DNA of 64,000 nt from Candidatus Gastranaerophilales bacterium (GCA_944326115.1 CALVCQ010000001.1:1-64000), one strand, 5' to 3'; counted from the first letter of the stretch, positions 50,280 to 59,762 are shown. Notes: generated by a model from the letters alone, not told the origin. Translations and numbers: made by a program.

Positions 50280-50870
50280 ATGTTAAAAGTAGGTCTCACA
50301 GGAAATATTGCATCGGGAAAATCAATTGTACAGAGTTATCTTGAAAAAAAGGGAATCCCTGTTATAGATGCGGATTGGATTTGCCATCGTTTAATGGATG
50401 AAAATGAAGAAGTTATTGAAAAAGTTAAAAAACTTTTTGAAGGTAAAGATATTTTTTTAGAAGACGGCAGATTAGGACGCCACAAAATAGGGCTGATTGT
50501 TTTTGCGGATCCTGAAAAAATGGAGGCGTTGGAGGATATTCTTCACCCTCTTGTGGAAGAAAGAATCAAACAGTTTTTTGAGGAAAATGAAGATGAAGAA
50601 ATCGTTGTTGCTTCCGTACCTTTGCTGTTTGAAGAAAACATGCAGAATATGTTTGACCGTACTATCCTTGTTTGTGCTGACAAAAAAATCCGTCTGCAAA
50701 GGCTTATGACAAGGAGAGGTTATCCTTTAGAACATGCTCTTGAGCGTATAAATGCTCAGGTTTCACAGGAAGAAAAACGAAACATTGCTGATTTTATTAT
50801 TGAAAACAATAACAATCTTATAGAACTCGAAACACAGATAGAAAAAACCCTTGAAAGGTTGTGGCTATGA
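50280..50870 (+). CDS. coaE: Dephospho-CoA kinase
   Basis: CoaE phosphorylates dephospho-CoA in the last step of coenzyme A synthesis. The 196 residues include the P-loop GLTGNIASGKS (7-ish to 16), DADWICHRL and the ASVPLLFEENM segment, then RLMTRRGYPLEHALERINAQ. Length is standard. The stop overlaps the next start as ATGA. coaBC, an earlier enzyme of the same pathway, lies about 7 kb downstream on the other strand. Confidence 0.95.
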   Translation: MLKVGLTGNIASGKSIVQSYLEKKGIPVIDADWICHRLMDENEEVIEKVKKLFEGKDIFLEDGRLGRHKIGLIVFADPEKMEALEDILHPLVEERIKQFFEENEDEEIVVASVPLLFEENMQNMFDRTILVCADKKIRLQRLMTRRGYPLEHALERINAQVSQEEKRNIADFIIENNNNLIELETQIEKTLERLWL

Positions 50871-51316
50871 TACTGAAAATCCACAGGATTCCGGATAGAA
50901 TAGTTTTCCGTACGATTTTTGCTCTTTTAATTTTATGGAATTTAAAATATTTTTTCCTTATATTCCAGATTCCTTTTACACTGTTGTTTGTGGATTATAT
51001 CAAGGGTAATGCTTTTTATTCACAGATTTCCGATATAAGAAATGCTATTAAAGATATAAAAGATTTTCAGGATGAAGGCAAAACGGGGTTTGTATCAGAC
51101 ATAGCACAGGCAAGTGTTTTCGATATCCAAAGCTCAATACGTGATTTTTATCTCACACAGTATGCGGTTGTTCCTTCCGTTGTAAAAAACGATGCGGAAG
51201 AAGTATATGTTATAGCAGCTTATGACACAAAACAAAAAACCGCTTTACTAAAAGGATACAAGCTTGTAAAAAAAATAAACGACAGAACTTATTTATATAA
51301 AAAGGTAAAAGAATAA
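50867..51316 (+). CDS. Hypothetical membrane protein paired with a GT-C type enzyme
   Basis: The start is ATG 50867, overlapping the coaE stop by four bases. The 149-residue product has one strong membrane helix near the N terminus (residues about 15-45, FRTIFALLILWNLKYFFLIF and onward) and a soluble domain of about 90 residues. It ends seven bases before the next gene, a polytopic GT-C protein, so the two probably act together, perhaps as accessory subunit and transferase. No family recognised. Confidence 0.7.
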   Translation: MILKIHRIPDRIVFRTIFALLILWNLKYFFLIFQIPFTLLFVDYIKGNAFYSQISDIRNAIKDIKDFQDEGKTGFVSDIAQASVFDIQSSIRDFYLTQYAVVPSVVKNDAEEVYVIAAYDTKQKTALLKGYKLVKKINDRTYLYKKVKE

Positions 51317-51323
51317 AGGCGGA

Positions 51324-52655
51324 ATGATGTTTTTGGGATTTGTTACTGGACTTTTGATAACAATACTGACAGGATATTTTGCTGTCTCAATAATAGAAAG
51401 AGAAATGGAATTGAGGTTCAGAATTTTGTTTTCAATACCGCTGGGATTGGGAATAAATTCTGTTTTGTATTTCTTATATTTATATTTTAATTTCAACAGT
51501 TTTAATAGTTTTCGGATTTTTGAAATAATAGCTGCCGTCATTCTTGCTTTGATTTATTACAACGATGAAAAGCCTGATTTGAGCAAACATAAATTCAAAA
51601 AACTTTCCAACTGGTTTTATCTGCTAAATATATATGCTGTTTTGATATATTTAAAATATTTTATCAATAATCCCATGGGAAGCTGGGACGGATTCAGAAT
51701 CTGGAATATAAAAGCCGAGTTTCTGGCTTTGAATACTCCTTTGTGGCAGAATGTATTTTCTCTGCCTCATTTTATGTCGCATAATGACTATCCTCTGTTG
51801 CTGCCTTCTGCTACGGCAAGACTGTGGAGCTATACAGGTGGCGAGAATTTTGCGGTTAACGTAACGATAGGGCTATTGTTTACTTTCGGGCTTGTGTATT
51901 TATTATTTCAGGCACTCGAGTATTTTAAAAGTGAAAAAATAGCGGTAGTCGTGACATCGGTATTTATGATTCTGGATATATTTCTTGTAAACGGCGCTGC
52001 CCAGTGTGCGGATGTTCCGCTTGCATATATGTATTTATGCACATTTGTTTGTTTGTTTTTATATTTCAGAAAAGAAAAATTTTCTTATATTGCACTTGCA
52101 ACAATTTTTGCGGCATTTTCAGCCTGGACCAAAAATGAAGGGATAATGTTTTTCTTAATATTTCTTGCCGTTGCAGCCGTTTGGATGATTTACAAAAAGA
52201 TGTACAAAAAAGCATGCATTACGGCTTTGATTGCTTTACCTGCGATAGCTTTTATTGTGTGGTTTAAGTATCTTGCACATTCTCCCAATGATTTGATTGC
52301 AGGATTTTTTATACTGAAGACTTATCATTTTGCTTTTGACTGGAGCAGATATATGGCTATATTAAAGACTTTTGTTAATATTGTATTCTCAAAATTTCTG
52401 CTTCTTTTTGTACTTTTACTGCTTTGTACAAAAGGATTCAGGATAAAAGAAAAAAATATAATGCCGTTTAAACTTTCCTGTGCAATATTCTTATTATGTA
52501 TTGCCGGATATTTTCTGGTTTATTTATTTTCTCCGCATGATATAAACTGGCTTGTGGAAAATTCTCTTGATAGAATAATAATACAATTATTACCTGTGTT
52601 TTTATTTCTTTTTGCGGTTAATTTAAGAATAGGTAAACCGGACAGCAATAAATAA
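51324..52655 (+). CDS. Polytopic GT-C type glycosyltransferase-like membrane protein
   Basis: A 443-residue protein with about 11-12 membrane helices. The first large external loop has NNPMGSWDGFRIWNIKAEFL with an acidic residue after Trp, and HNDYPLLLPSATARLW follows. Both patterns are typical of GT-C enzymes (ArnT and RgtA-like), which move sugars from polyprenyl-phosphate donors outside the inner membrane. The likely acceptor is an envelope glycan or lipid, unknown here. AAAGG precedes the ATG. It is the third gene of the coaE operon. A family 2 glycosyltransferase at 62918-63610 could supply such donors, which is inference. Confidence 0.75.
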   Translation: MMFLGFVTGLLITILTGYFAVSIIEREMELRFRILFSIPLGLGINSVLYFLYLYFNFNSFNSFRIFEIIAAVILALIYYNDEKPDLSKHKFKKLSNWFYLLNIYAVLIYLKYFINNPMGSWDGFRIWNIKAEFLALNTPLWQNVFSLPHFMSHNDYPLLLPSATARLWSYTGGENFAVNVTIGLLFTFGLVYLLFQALEYFKSEKIAVVVTSVFMILDIFLVNGAAQCADVPLAYMYLCTFVCLFLYFRKEKFSYIALATIFAAFSAWTKNEGIMFFLIFLAVAAVWMIYKKMYKKACITALIALPAIAFIVWFKYLAHSPNDLIAGFFILKTYHFAFDWSRYMAILKTFVNIVFSKFLLLFVLLLLCTKGFRIKEKNIMPFKLSCAIFLLCIAGYFLVYLFSPHDINWLVENSLDRIIIQLLPVFLFLFAVNLRIGKPDSNK

Positions 52656-52727
52656 GCTCTTACTATTTTAAAGATGTATGATAAAATTGTAATGTTCAAA
52701 AATTAAAGTAATATAAGGTAAATCAAT

Positions 52728-53264
52728 ATGAAAAATAGAATGATAATGTCTGTAATAGCTTCAATGGTGTTGGCAGGAGGGCTTTTTGCTTTTGCTGCAA
52801 CAACACCGCAGCCTGTTAATCTTGATACAACGGCTGTACAAAAAGCACAGACAAAAGCAGTTCAGTCTAACATTCCGCCGTCTGACGCAAATCAATATGT
52901 CTGTGTAAAACCGCTGGATGTTGTGGCAAATCCTGATATGTATTTGAATAAAAAAATTAAATTCAGAGCTGCTTTTGATAAATTCTCCACACTCGGGCTG
53001 GATTACAAACCCGCACTGCGTGATTCTCAAAAGTATATCTCTTTCTTAATTAAAAGAGATGATGTAACAGACCATACAATTCCGTTGTCAGAGATGAAGA
53101 TTTTTATCAAACGTACAGAAGCGGAAAAATTTATTGACCTTGATTCGGGTGATATTATAGAAGTATACGGCAAAGTATTTTCTAACGCACTGACAGACCC
53201 GTGGATAGACACGGATAAACTTATTGTTGTGGAAAAGAAAAATAAAGATACAGAGAAAAAATAA
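52728..53264 (+). CDS. Secreted hypothetical protein
   Basis: A 178-residue protein with a clear signal peptide (MIMSVIASMVLAGGLFAFAA, cleavage near residue 25). The mature part has a Gln/Ala/Thr-rich linker (30-50) and a beta-rich domain: VCVKPLDVVANPDMYLNKKI, then an extended region, then DSGDIIEVYGKVFSNALTDP. The pattern (a strand pair with -VxVKPLDVVxNPxxYxxKxIxF) resembles small OB-like domains, but no family name is certain. AAGG lies upstream of the ATG. It is a single gene ahead of flhB. Confidence 0.7.
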   Translation: MKNRMIMSVIASMVLAGGLFAFAATTPQPVNLDTTAVQKAQTKAVQSNIPPSDANQYVCVKPLDVVANPDMYLNKKIKFRAAFDKFSTLGLDYKPALRDSQKYISFLIKRDDVTDHTIPLSEMKIFIKRTEAEKFIDLDSGDIIEVYGKVFSNALTDPWIDTDKLIVVEKKNKDTEKK

Positions 53265-53325
53265 AAAGATAATATCATTTGTTAGCAGTCTGTTTTTTGG
53301 CAAATGCTTGAAATCAGTTGACCGT

Positions 53326-53348
53326 ATGAAATATTAATTATATTTCAT
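53326..53348. repeat. Palindrome upstream of flhB
   Basis: ATGAAATAT and ATATTTCAT are perfect complements with a five-base spacer. It overlaps the region where a promoter for the flhB operon would be expected (TTGACC at 53318-53323), so it may be an operator. Confidence 0.4.
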
Positions 53349-53402
53349 GATAGAATATTGTCGTTGAGTTTGGTTAGATAAAAAATTTAAGGACCCTTCC
53401 CC

Positions 53403-54503
53403 ATGGGTGATGAAGACAAGCAGTTTGAGGCATCTCACCAAAAACTGGAAAAAGCTAGAAAAGAAGGTCAGGTTGTAAAATCAAAAGATTTTTCAACCGC
53501 TCTGGCTATGATTGTAATGTTTTTTGCTATTGCAAAGCTTGCTCCGTTTATTTTTGATCAGATATCAAGACTTTTTGTACTTTGTTATGAACAAATACCG
53601 CATCACAGTCTGGAAACAATAGGGCTGCCATATTTGTTGTTTATTACTCTTGTACCTACAGTGCTTATTATTGCGCCGATACTTGCTCTGGCTATGTTTA
53701 TTGCTATTATCGGTGATTTTATACAGGTGGGTCCTTTGTTTACAACTACACCGCTTGCGCCAAAGCTTGATAAACTCAATCCGACAAAGTATTTTAAAAA
53801 TCTGATGTCAATAAAAACTCTTTTTGAGCTTGTAAAAAACATAATTAAAGTTCTTATTCTGGGTTATGTGGGCTGGTCAGTATACAGCAGCCATTTTGAA
53901 GCTATTTTGAGTCTCGCTGCCATAGAAAATAATTTTGCTGTTATGCAGGAGTTTGGTGCTTTGATAATGGACTTTGTTATAAAAGCCAGCATTGCATTTT
54001 TAATAATATCTGCAGCGGATTACGGCATGACAAGATGGAAATTTTTACAGGATCAAAAAATGTCTTTTAAAGAAGTAAAAGATGAGTATAAAAACACGGA
54101 AGGAGATCCTAATGTAAAAGCGGCACTAAGACAGCGCAGGCAGCAGATGATGCAACAGGGCATGATGGATGCTGTGCCGGATGCGGATTTTGTTGTTACA
54201 AATCCGACACATGTCGCATGCGCCCTAAAATATGTTCAGGAGGAAATGGAATCACCAAAGCTTGTGGCTAAGGGTACTGAACTTTTTGCAAAAAAAATTA
54301 TACAAATTGCAAGAGACCACGGAGTTCCGGTTATAGAAAATCCTCCTGTTGCAAGAGCTTTATTTCGTCTTGTTGATGTAAACAGAGAAATACCCCCTGA
54401 TTTGTATAAAGCAGTAGCGGAAATCTTATTGTTTGTATACAATTTGCGAAAAACACAAAAACCTAGTAATATAGATACTAAGATAGATAAAAAACAATCA
54501 TGA
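53403..54503 (+). CDS. flhB: Flagellar export protein FlhB
   Basis: FlhB is the membrane switch of the flagellar type III export apparatus that sets substrate order. The 366 residues have the N-terminal KQFEASHQKLEKARKEGQVV, four membrane helices (about 30-50, 75-105, 140-160 and 185-205) and a cytoplasmic domain with the self-cleavage site NPTH (267-270). AAGGA precedes the ATG. No other flagellar structural gene is in the window. The next gene, a FliA-type sigma factor, overlaps by four bases, which supports a flagellar rather than injectisome role. Confidence 0.95.
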   Translation: MGDEDKQFEASHQKLEKARKEGQVVKSKDFSTALAMIVMFFAIAKLAPFIFDQISRLFVLCYEQIPHHSLETIGLPYLLFITLVPTVLIIAPILALAMFIAIIGDFIQVGPLFTTTPLAPKLDKLNPTKYFKNLMSIKTLFELVKNIIKVLILGYVGWSVYSSHFEAILSLAAIENNFAVMQEFGALIMDFVIKASIAFLIISAADYGMTRWKFLQDQKMSFKEVKDEYKNTEGDPNVKAALRQRRQQMMQQGMMDAVPDADFVVTNPTHVACALKYVQEEMESPKLVAKGTELFAKKIIQIARDHGVPVIENPPVARALFRLVDVNREIPPDLYKAVAEILLFVYNLRKTQKPSNIDTKIDKKQS

Positions 54504-55171
54504 TTAATAACGTTTCTCAAAATAAAATTAAAGAATACATTTCAATTGTAGAAAAGGTAGCAAAGGTAGAGCACAGACGTATTCCGTCACACATGGTGGA
54601 CTACGATGAGCTTGTGTCTATCGGTATTATTGCCGTACAGGCAATGATAAAGAATAAAACACCCGAACAGCTTGAAAAATATAATAGTTCTTATATAGGT
54701 ACAGCTGTAAGATGGGCAATAAGAAATGAGCTTCGAAATCGTTATAAATGGTATACTCTAAAGCATAACAAATCAGAAGAGGACGGTGTGGAACCCGATA
54801 CAGGTTCAGACGGTTTGGATGTTTCTCCCGGCAAAGTAAGAGAAGCTATTTATGAAACAATTTTATCCATAGATTCTATTGCCGCAGCATCATCGGATAA
54901 TGATTCTCCTTTTGATTTTATAAAAGATCCTCATGCACTGCCTGATGAAAAAGCTGAAATATCGGAACTCGGTAAAGCTATAAGAGAGGCTATTGCAACA
55001 TTACCGCAAAAAGACAGGCTTGTTGTAGAATACAGATTTTACAGAAATATGCAGGTTAAAGAAATTGCAGAACAGGTAGGACTTTCTTCTTCCCGTATTA
55101 CAAGAATTGTTCAATCCGCACTAAACCATGTACGAGAATACCTTATTGCGCATGAGCATTACGGCTACTAA
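54500..55171 (+). CDS. FliA/WhiG-type sigma-70 factor
   Basis: A 223-residue sigma factor with regions 2, 3 and 4. Region 2 reads HMVDYDELVSIGIIAVQAMI and the following RWAIRNELRNRY. Region 4 reads ATLPQKDRLVVEYRFYRNMQ, then VKEIAEQVGLSSSRITRIVQ. Length and pattern fit the FliA group, which controls flagellar late genes. The ATG overlaps the flhB stop (ATGA). Region 3 holds an unusual acidic and Ser-rich insert (about residues 93-150). A FlgM-type anti-sigma factor is not visible here. Confidence 0.88.
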   Translation: MINNVSQNKIKEYISIVEKVAKVEHRRIPSHMVDYDELVSIGIIAVQAMIKNKTPEQLEKYNSSYIGTAVRWAIRNELRNRYKWYTLKHNKSEEDGVEPDTGSDGLDVSPGKVREAIYETILSIDSIAAASSDNDSPFDFIKDPHALPDEKAEISELGKAIREAIATLPQKDRLVVEYRFYRNMQVKEIAEQVGLSSSRITRIVQSALNHVREYLIAHEHYGY

Positions 55172-55185
55172 ACAGGATTTATCTT

Positions 55186-56184
55186 TTGTTCAGTTTGTTT
55201 ACAATAATATTAATAATTATTTTTTTTATTTTATTTTTTCTGCAAATATATTTGTTTGTAAGTTATAACAGGCTCAAAAAAATATACAGACAGCACAAAA
55301 AGCTCTTGAATACCCTTACAAAAACCATTAATTCCGTAAGATACGGAAATCTTTACGAGCGGGTAAATGAAGAAATTTTTCAAACTTTTCCTAATCTTGC
55401 ACAAAGCGTTAATTCAATGATTGAATCTATTGTTGACAGAGAGGACATGATTAAAGAGTATCAAAACGATTTGAGCAAAAAAATTGATGCGTTGAAAGAA
55501 ATAGAAAAATTGAAAGAAGATTTTGTCGCAACGTTGACGCATGATCTGAAGGTGCCTATTCTTGCGGAAAAAAATATGCTTGGTTTTTTGCTGGATGAAA
55601 AATTCGGAGAGTTGAATGACAAACAAAAAGAAGCTTTGTTCCATTTAAAAAATTCTAACAAAGAGCTAGTTGAGCTTGTTGAAATTATATTGGAAACATA
55701 CAAACTCAATGAAACAAAAATAGAGCTTAACCTTGAAGAAACGAATGTAAACAGGCTCTTGACAGAAACTATAGATGAGATGAAACCCATAGCCGATACG
55801 GACTTTATACAAATAAACTACAAAAGTGAATTTGACGGAAGAGTAAAACTGGATAAATTTTATATGAAACGTGTCTTAAAAAATCTTATACTGAATGCAA
55901 TATCATTTAGCAGCAGTTCAGGTGCCGTTGATATAGAGCTTTGTAATGATAATGAAAATATCTACATAAAAATTACGAATTACGGAAAAGGTATAAAAAA
56001 AGAAGAAGTTGATCATGTTTTTGACAAATATTACACAACCGCAAAAAAATTTCGTAAAGTAGGCACCGGACTTGGTTTATATCTGTCTAACAAAATTATA
56101 CAGGCACACAAAGGCAGGATTTTTATAGAATCCAGAGATCATGAATATACAACTTTTATTACGGAACTGGCTATCGCTGTTTAA
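55186..56184 (+). CDS. Membrane-bound sensor histidine kinase
   Basis: A 332-residue kinase with one N-terminal membrane helix (3-26), a long coiled linker (28-110), a HisKA dimerisation domain with phospho-acceptor His119 in TLTHDLKVPI, and a HATPase_c domain (N box NLILNAISFSSSSG, G1 NYGKGIKKEE, G2 GTGLGLYLSN). There is no periplasmic sensing domain. The start is TTG, with AGGA upstream, 14 bases after the sigma factor stop. No response regulator gene is adjacent. It is the last gene of the flhB operon and may tune motility genes. Confidence 0.9.
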   Translation: MFSLFTIILIIIFFILFFLQIYLFVSYNRLKKIYRQHKKLLNTLTKTINSVRYGNLYERVNEEIFQTFPNLAQSVNSMIESIVDREDMIKEYQNDLSKKIDALKEIEKLKEDFVATLTHDLKVPILAEKNMLGFLLDEKFGELNDKQKEALFHLKNSNKELVELVEIILETYKLNETKIELNLEETNVNRLLTETIDEMKPIADTDFIQINYKSEFDGRVKLDKFYMKRVLKNLILNAISFSSSSGAVDIELCNDNENIYIKITNYGKGIKKEEVDHVFDKYYTTAKKFRKVGTGLGLYLSNKIIQAHKGRIFIESRDHEYTTFITELAIAV

Positions 56185-56199
56185 ATATATGAATTATAT

Positions 56200-56796
56200 T
56201 TATTGCAGCTGTACGGAGGTTTCTTTCCCGGTTACTCTGTCCCAGCGAAAATAGCTGTAGTATATACGAACATTTCTTACAATGTTGAGCCAGTCTTTTT
56301 GCTGGTATTGCAAGAAATATTTTGGATTTTTATTTATATAATGGATGGATACAATGCCTTCATAAGCTGAAGTAACTCGTAAAATTTCGCACTGGGCAGG
56401 CATGATTTTATTTTTTTCCGCACACCATATTGCAACAGAATCCTCCGGACGGTCTTTTATAATAGTGCTTCGCATTGTTTGATTCTGAGAAGCAGCACTT
56501 GCAAGAAGATTCGACATAAATTTATAGCAATTGCTGCCTTTTGCCCAGTTATATGCATGGAATACTACAGATTCTGTCCAGTCATTTTGATATGAGTATG
56601 ACGGAATCCATTGTGATATGGTTTCATCGTACTGTTTGCCGAAATATATTTGTTTCCAGTTTTTGTTGTAATCCGGATAGGTAATAAGAGCTGTCTGATA
56701 TGCATTTGCAGCATGAGAAAACATATTCATTAATAAAAAGCAAATTATGAATAGTTTTGTTCTAAACGTATTCCCATGCCGGTTTTTCTTTTGCAA
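56200..56796 (-). CDS. Secreted hypothetical protein
   Basis: A protein of about 198 residues with a signal peptide (TKLFIICFLLMNMFSHAANA). Three TTG codons in a row (56802-56794) follow GAGG; the third has the best distance (six bases) and is used here. The gene overlaps the end of the Nif3-like gene by about 35 bases. The mature part is aromatic-rich (WKQIYFGKQY, SQWIPSYSYQNDW) with a central helix (YKFMSNLLASAASQNQ) and two cysteines in CAEKNKIMPAQC. I do not recognise the family. Confidence 0.65.
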   Translation of the reverse strand: MQKKNRHGNTFRTKLFIICFLLMNMFSHAANAYQTALITYPDYNKNWKQIYFGKQYDETISQWIPSYSYQNDWTESVVFHAYNWAKGSNCYKFMSNLLASAASQNQTMRSTIIKDRPEDSVAIWCAEKNKIMPAQCEILRVTSAYEGIVSIHYINKNPKYFLQYQQKDWLNIVRNVRIYYSYFRWDRVTGKETSVQLQ

Positions 56797-57505
56797 CAAC
56801 AACCTCTATTCTTTGTTTACTGCTCTCGAGCAGATTCTTTATTTCTTCCACAAAAGGTTTTTCTGATTCAAAATGACCTATATCAAGTATTGCAGCCCGT
56901 CTTGAATCAAGGGCGTCATGATATTTTACTTCTGATGTTACATAAGCGTCAATATTGTATTTTTCAACTTCCTGTATAAAATCGGCTCCGGCGCCTGCAC
57001 ATACGGCAACGGTTTTTATTCTGGATTTATTGGCATTGTTTACAAGTTTTATTCTCTCAACATTAAAAGCGAGTTTGACATAGGAAATGAGCTCTCCGAG
57101 TCCCATTTCATGCGGAGCAAGTCCGACTCTTACAAAATCGTTTAAAGGAGCTGTTTTTTTTAGATTCAATTTTTTTGCAAATAAATCACTTGTTCCGTGC
57201 TTTGTTTTGTCGCAATTTGTATGAAGCGAATATATTTGAATCCCCCGTTGGATTGCTTTTATTAACTTTATATCTTTGATTATTTTAACCGGTTTAAATA
57301 TGACAGGATGATGGGATACAATAAGATTGCAGCCTAATTCCACGGCTTGATTTATAACTTCATCTGTCACAGACAGACATATTAAAACTTTTGTCGTATT
57401 ATCATTGCCGAAAAATACCTGCCAGCCTGAATTATCCCAGCTTTCCGCAAGTTCCGGCGGTGCAAAATTTTCCAGAATTCTTATTATTTCACTTGTTCTT
57501 GCCAT
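56762..57505 (-). CDS. Nif3-like dinuclear metal centre protein
   Basis: A 247-residue protein of the YbgI/YqfO (Nif3) family; members bind two metal ions and the cellular role is debated (GTP cyclohydrolase-like claims exist). Visible metal-ligand motifs are LIVSHHPVIF near residue 68, SLHTNCDKTKHG near residue 95, and IDAYVTSEVKYHDALD with IGHFESE near the C terminus. GGAG lies six bases before the ATG, within the end of coaBC; the two genes overlap by 22 bases. It lacks the central insertion found in longer homologues. Confidence 0.9.
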   Translation of the reverse strand: MARTSEIIRILENFAPPELAESWDNSGWQVFFGNDNTTKVLICLSVTDEVINQAVELGCNLIVSHHPVIFKPVKIIKDIKLIKAIQRGIQIYSLHTNCDKTKHGTSDLFAKKLNLKKTAPLNDFVRVGLAPHEMGLGELISYVKLAFNVERIKLVNNANKSRIKTVAVCAGAGADFIQEVEKYNIDAYVTSEVKYHDALDSRRAAILDIGHFESEKPFVEEIKNLLESSKQRIEVVVAKEKPAWEYV

Positions 57506-58689
57506 ATATGCTCCAGTATCTTTTGTGCAATATTCTCTTTTGTATTTTTATCAAATTTTTTAATATTTAAATTTTTGTCCAAAATATAAACTTCGTTATA
57601 GTCACTGGAAAAACCTGTATCCATTCTTGAAATATCATTCGCTACAAGCCAATCGCAGTTTTTTTTCAGAATTTTTTTCTTTGCATTTTCAATCAAATCA
57701 TTACTTTCAGCACAAAACCCTATTACTGTTTGTGTTTGTTTTTTTATTTTACATATTTCAGACAGTATGTCGGGATTTTTTACAAGCTTTATTGTGATTT
57801 CACCGGTATCTTCTTTTTTTATCTTTAAACCGGCTGTATTTTCCGGACGAAAATCAGCAACTGCCGCTGCCATAATAATGATATCCGCATTTTCAAACTC
57901 TTTTTTTACGGTTTCAAACATTTCCTTTGCAGAGGTTACGTTTATTATTTTACCGGATATATTGTTGTTTGTAACAGGAACGCTTGTTATCAAGGTCACA
58001 TCAGCACCTGCTTCCTGTGCTTTTTTTGCAAGTGCAAAGCCCATTTTTCCGGAGCTGTAATTGCCTATATATCTGACAGGATCTATATTTTCTTTTGTGC
58101 CGCCTGCTGTAATTATAACCCTTTTCCCTTTCAAAAACAGATTTGTTCGGTCTAATATGCTGCACACAGTATCAAAAATTTTATCTAAATCAGCTAATCT
58201 TCCCTGACCGTTTGTTCCGCAGGCAAGATAGCCTTCCTGTGGTTCTATGAAAACAGAGCCGTAAGTTTTTAATGTTTCTATATTTTTTTGAACTGCTTTG
58301 TTATTCCACATGCCAGTGTTCATTGCAGGTGCAAAAATCATTTGTTTTTGAAAAGCGCATGCTAAAGATGTCAAAAGGTTGTCGCAGATTCCGTTTGCAA
58401 TTTTGCCTATTGTATTAGAGCTTGCAGGTGCAATCAAAAACACATCCGCCCAGTCGCAGAGTGCAATGTGTTCTGGTTTTTTGTCCTCATAGTCAAACTG
58501 ATTTACATAAACCGGCTCCTGAGACAAAGTTTCCAGTGTAAGAGGGGTAATAAATTCCGTTGCGTGTTTTGTCAGAACAATTTTAACATTTGCGTTGTGT
58601 TTTTTGAACATACGAATAAGCTCGCATATCTTGTATGCTGCAATACCGCCTGTTATCCCTATTAATATGTTTTTGCCTGTAATGCTCAT
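57484..58689 (-). CDS. coaBC: Phosphopantothenoylcysteine synthetase/decarboxylase
   Basis: The bifunctional enzyme couples phosphopantothenate to cysteine (CoaB) and decarboxylates the product (CoaC) in coenzyme A synthesis. The 401 residues begin with the flavoprotein decarboxylase (ILIGITGGIAAYK; active-site PAMNTGMWNN; ACGTNGQGRLAD) and continue into the CoaB half (VIITAGGTKENIDPVRYIGN; SSGKMGFALAKKA; KNPDIL). Order and length are standard. It is followed by an overlapping Nif3-like gene. The coaE gene of the same pathway is also in the window. Confidence 0.96.
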   Translation of the reverse strand: MSITGKNILIGITGGIAAYKICELIRMFKKHNANVKIVLTKHATEFITPLTLETLSQEPVYVNQFDYEDKKPEHIALCDWADVFLIAPASSNTIGKIANGICDNLLTSLACAFQKQMIFAPAMNTGMWNNKAVQKNIETLKTYGSVFIEPQEGYLACGTNGQGRLADLDKIFDTVCSILDRTNLFLKGKRVIITAGGTKENIDPVRYIGNYSSGKMGFALAKKAQEAGADVTLITSVPVTNNNISGKIINVTSAKEMFETVKKEFENADIIIMAAAVADFRPENTAGLKIKKEDTGEITIKLVKNPDILSEICKIKKQTQTVIGFCAESNDLIENAKKKILKKNCDWLVANDISRMDTGFSSDYNEVYILDKNLNIKKFDKNTKENIAQKILEHIWQEQVK

Positions 58690-58721
58690 GAAATTTGACT
58701 TTCTTGCGAAATTTTAACGGA

Positions 58722-59762
58722 TTATTCCTGATACATTCCTACGGTTTTTCTTACCTGTTTAAGTACTTCTTCCGCTTTTGCCCGTGCTTTTTCATCACCC
58801 TGTCTGATTATTTCTTTAACAAGTTCCGGGTGTTGTTCATAATATTTTCTGCGTTCTCTTATAGGACGCAGGTAGTCATTTATCAAAGCCGCAAGTTCAC
58901 GTTTGCAGTCTGCGCATCCACGTTTACCGGCAATACATTCCTCTTGCACCTGTTTGATTTTTTCTTCCGTTGCAAATGCTTTCCAGTACTCAAAAGCTAC
59001 TTCGCATTTGTCCGGATGACCGGGATCATCTTTTCTTGCACGGCTTCTGTCAGTGATTGCTTTCATAATAGTTTTTGTTGTTGTTTCATCATCATCGGAT
59101 ATTTTTATGTCATTATGAAAAGATTTTCCCATTTTTTGTCCGTCAACACCTTTTAGCATTGGTATGTTGGTAAGAAGCGGTTTTGCTTCTTTAAAGAGTT
59201 CAGTTTTGTAGATATTATTAAATCTTCTTGCAATATCTCTTGTGATTTCTATGTGTGCAACCTGATCTATGCCGACAGGAACAAAATCAACGTTAAATGT
59301 TAAAATATCAGCCGACATCAAAACCGGATAACCCAAAAAACCGTAAGAAACATTTGGTTTTGAGTCACCGTCAGGAGTTTTTATCATTTTTACCAGATCT
59401 TTAAGCGTCGGGTCTCTTTCCACCCAGTTTTGCGGGGTAATCATACTGAGATATACGTGAAGTTCAGCTGTTTGTGGTAAATGAGACTGAATATATATGC
59501 TGCATTTTGCCGGATCTATACCTGCTGCCAGCCAGTCTAGTACTATGTCCGTCGTGTTGCCAATCAAATCCTGCGTGCTGTCAAACTTTGTAGTAAGAGC
59601 GTGCCAATCCGCAACAAAAAAGAAACATTCGTATTCGTCCTGCAGTTTTACCATATTTTTTAAAACACCGATATAGTGTCCCAGATGGAGTTTGCCTGTG
59701 GGTCTCATACCAGTGACAATAAGCCCTTTTTTGACTTTTCCGGCAGATTGATTTTCAGCCAT
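58722..59762 (-). CDS. trpS: Tryptophanyl-tRNA synthetase
   Basis: This class I synthetase charges tRNA(Trp). The 346 residues include the HIGH motif as GKLHLGHYIG, the tryptophan-binding region FVADWHALTT, and the KMSKS motif in the form KMGKS (VDGQKMGKSFHN). Four cysteines in CIAGKRGCADCKRE form a small insert typical of some trpS subtypes with an iron-sulfur or zinc site. AAGGAAATG precedes the start. It is probably first in a unit with coaBC, 32 bases away. Confidence 0.95.
   Translation of the reverse strand: MAENQSAGKVKKGLIVTGMRPTGKLHLGHYIGVLKNMVKLQDEYECFFFVADWHALTTKFDSTQDLIGNTTDIVLDWLAAGIDPAKCSIYIQSHLPQTAELHVYLSMITPQNWVERDPTLKDLVKMIKTPDGDSKPNVSYGFLGYPVLMSADILTFNVDFVPVGIDQVAHIEITRDIARRFNNIYKTELFKEAKPLLTNIPMLKGVDGQKMGKSFHNDIKISDDDETTTKTIMKAITDRSRARKDDPGHPDKCEVAFEYWKAFATEEKIKQVQEECIAGKRGCADCKRELAALINDYLRPIRERRKYYEQHPELVKEIIRQGDEKARAKAEEVLKQVRKTVGMYQE

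Noticed and set aside
53403-54503. A virulence-type III secretion switch protein (YscU family) instead of FlhB
   Set aside because: The N-terminal pattern and the overlapping FliA-type sigma gene fit the flagellar version better; no injectisome genes are visible.
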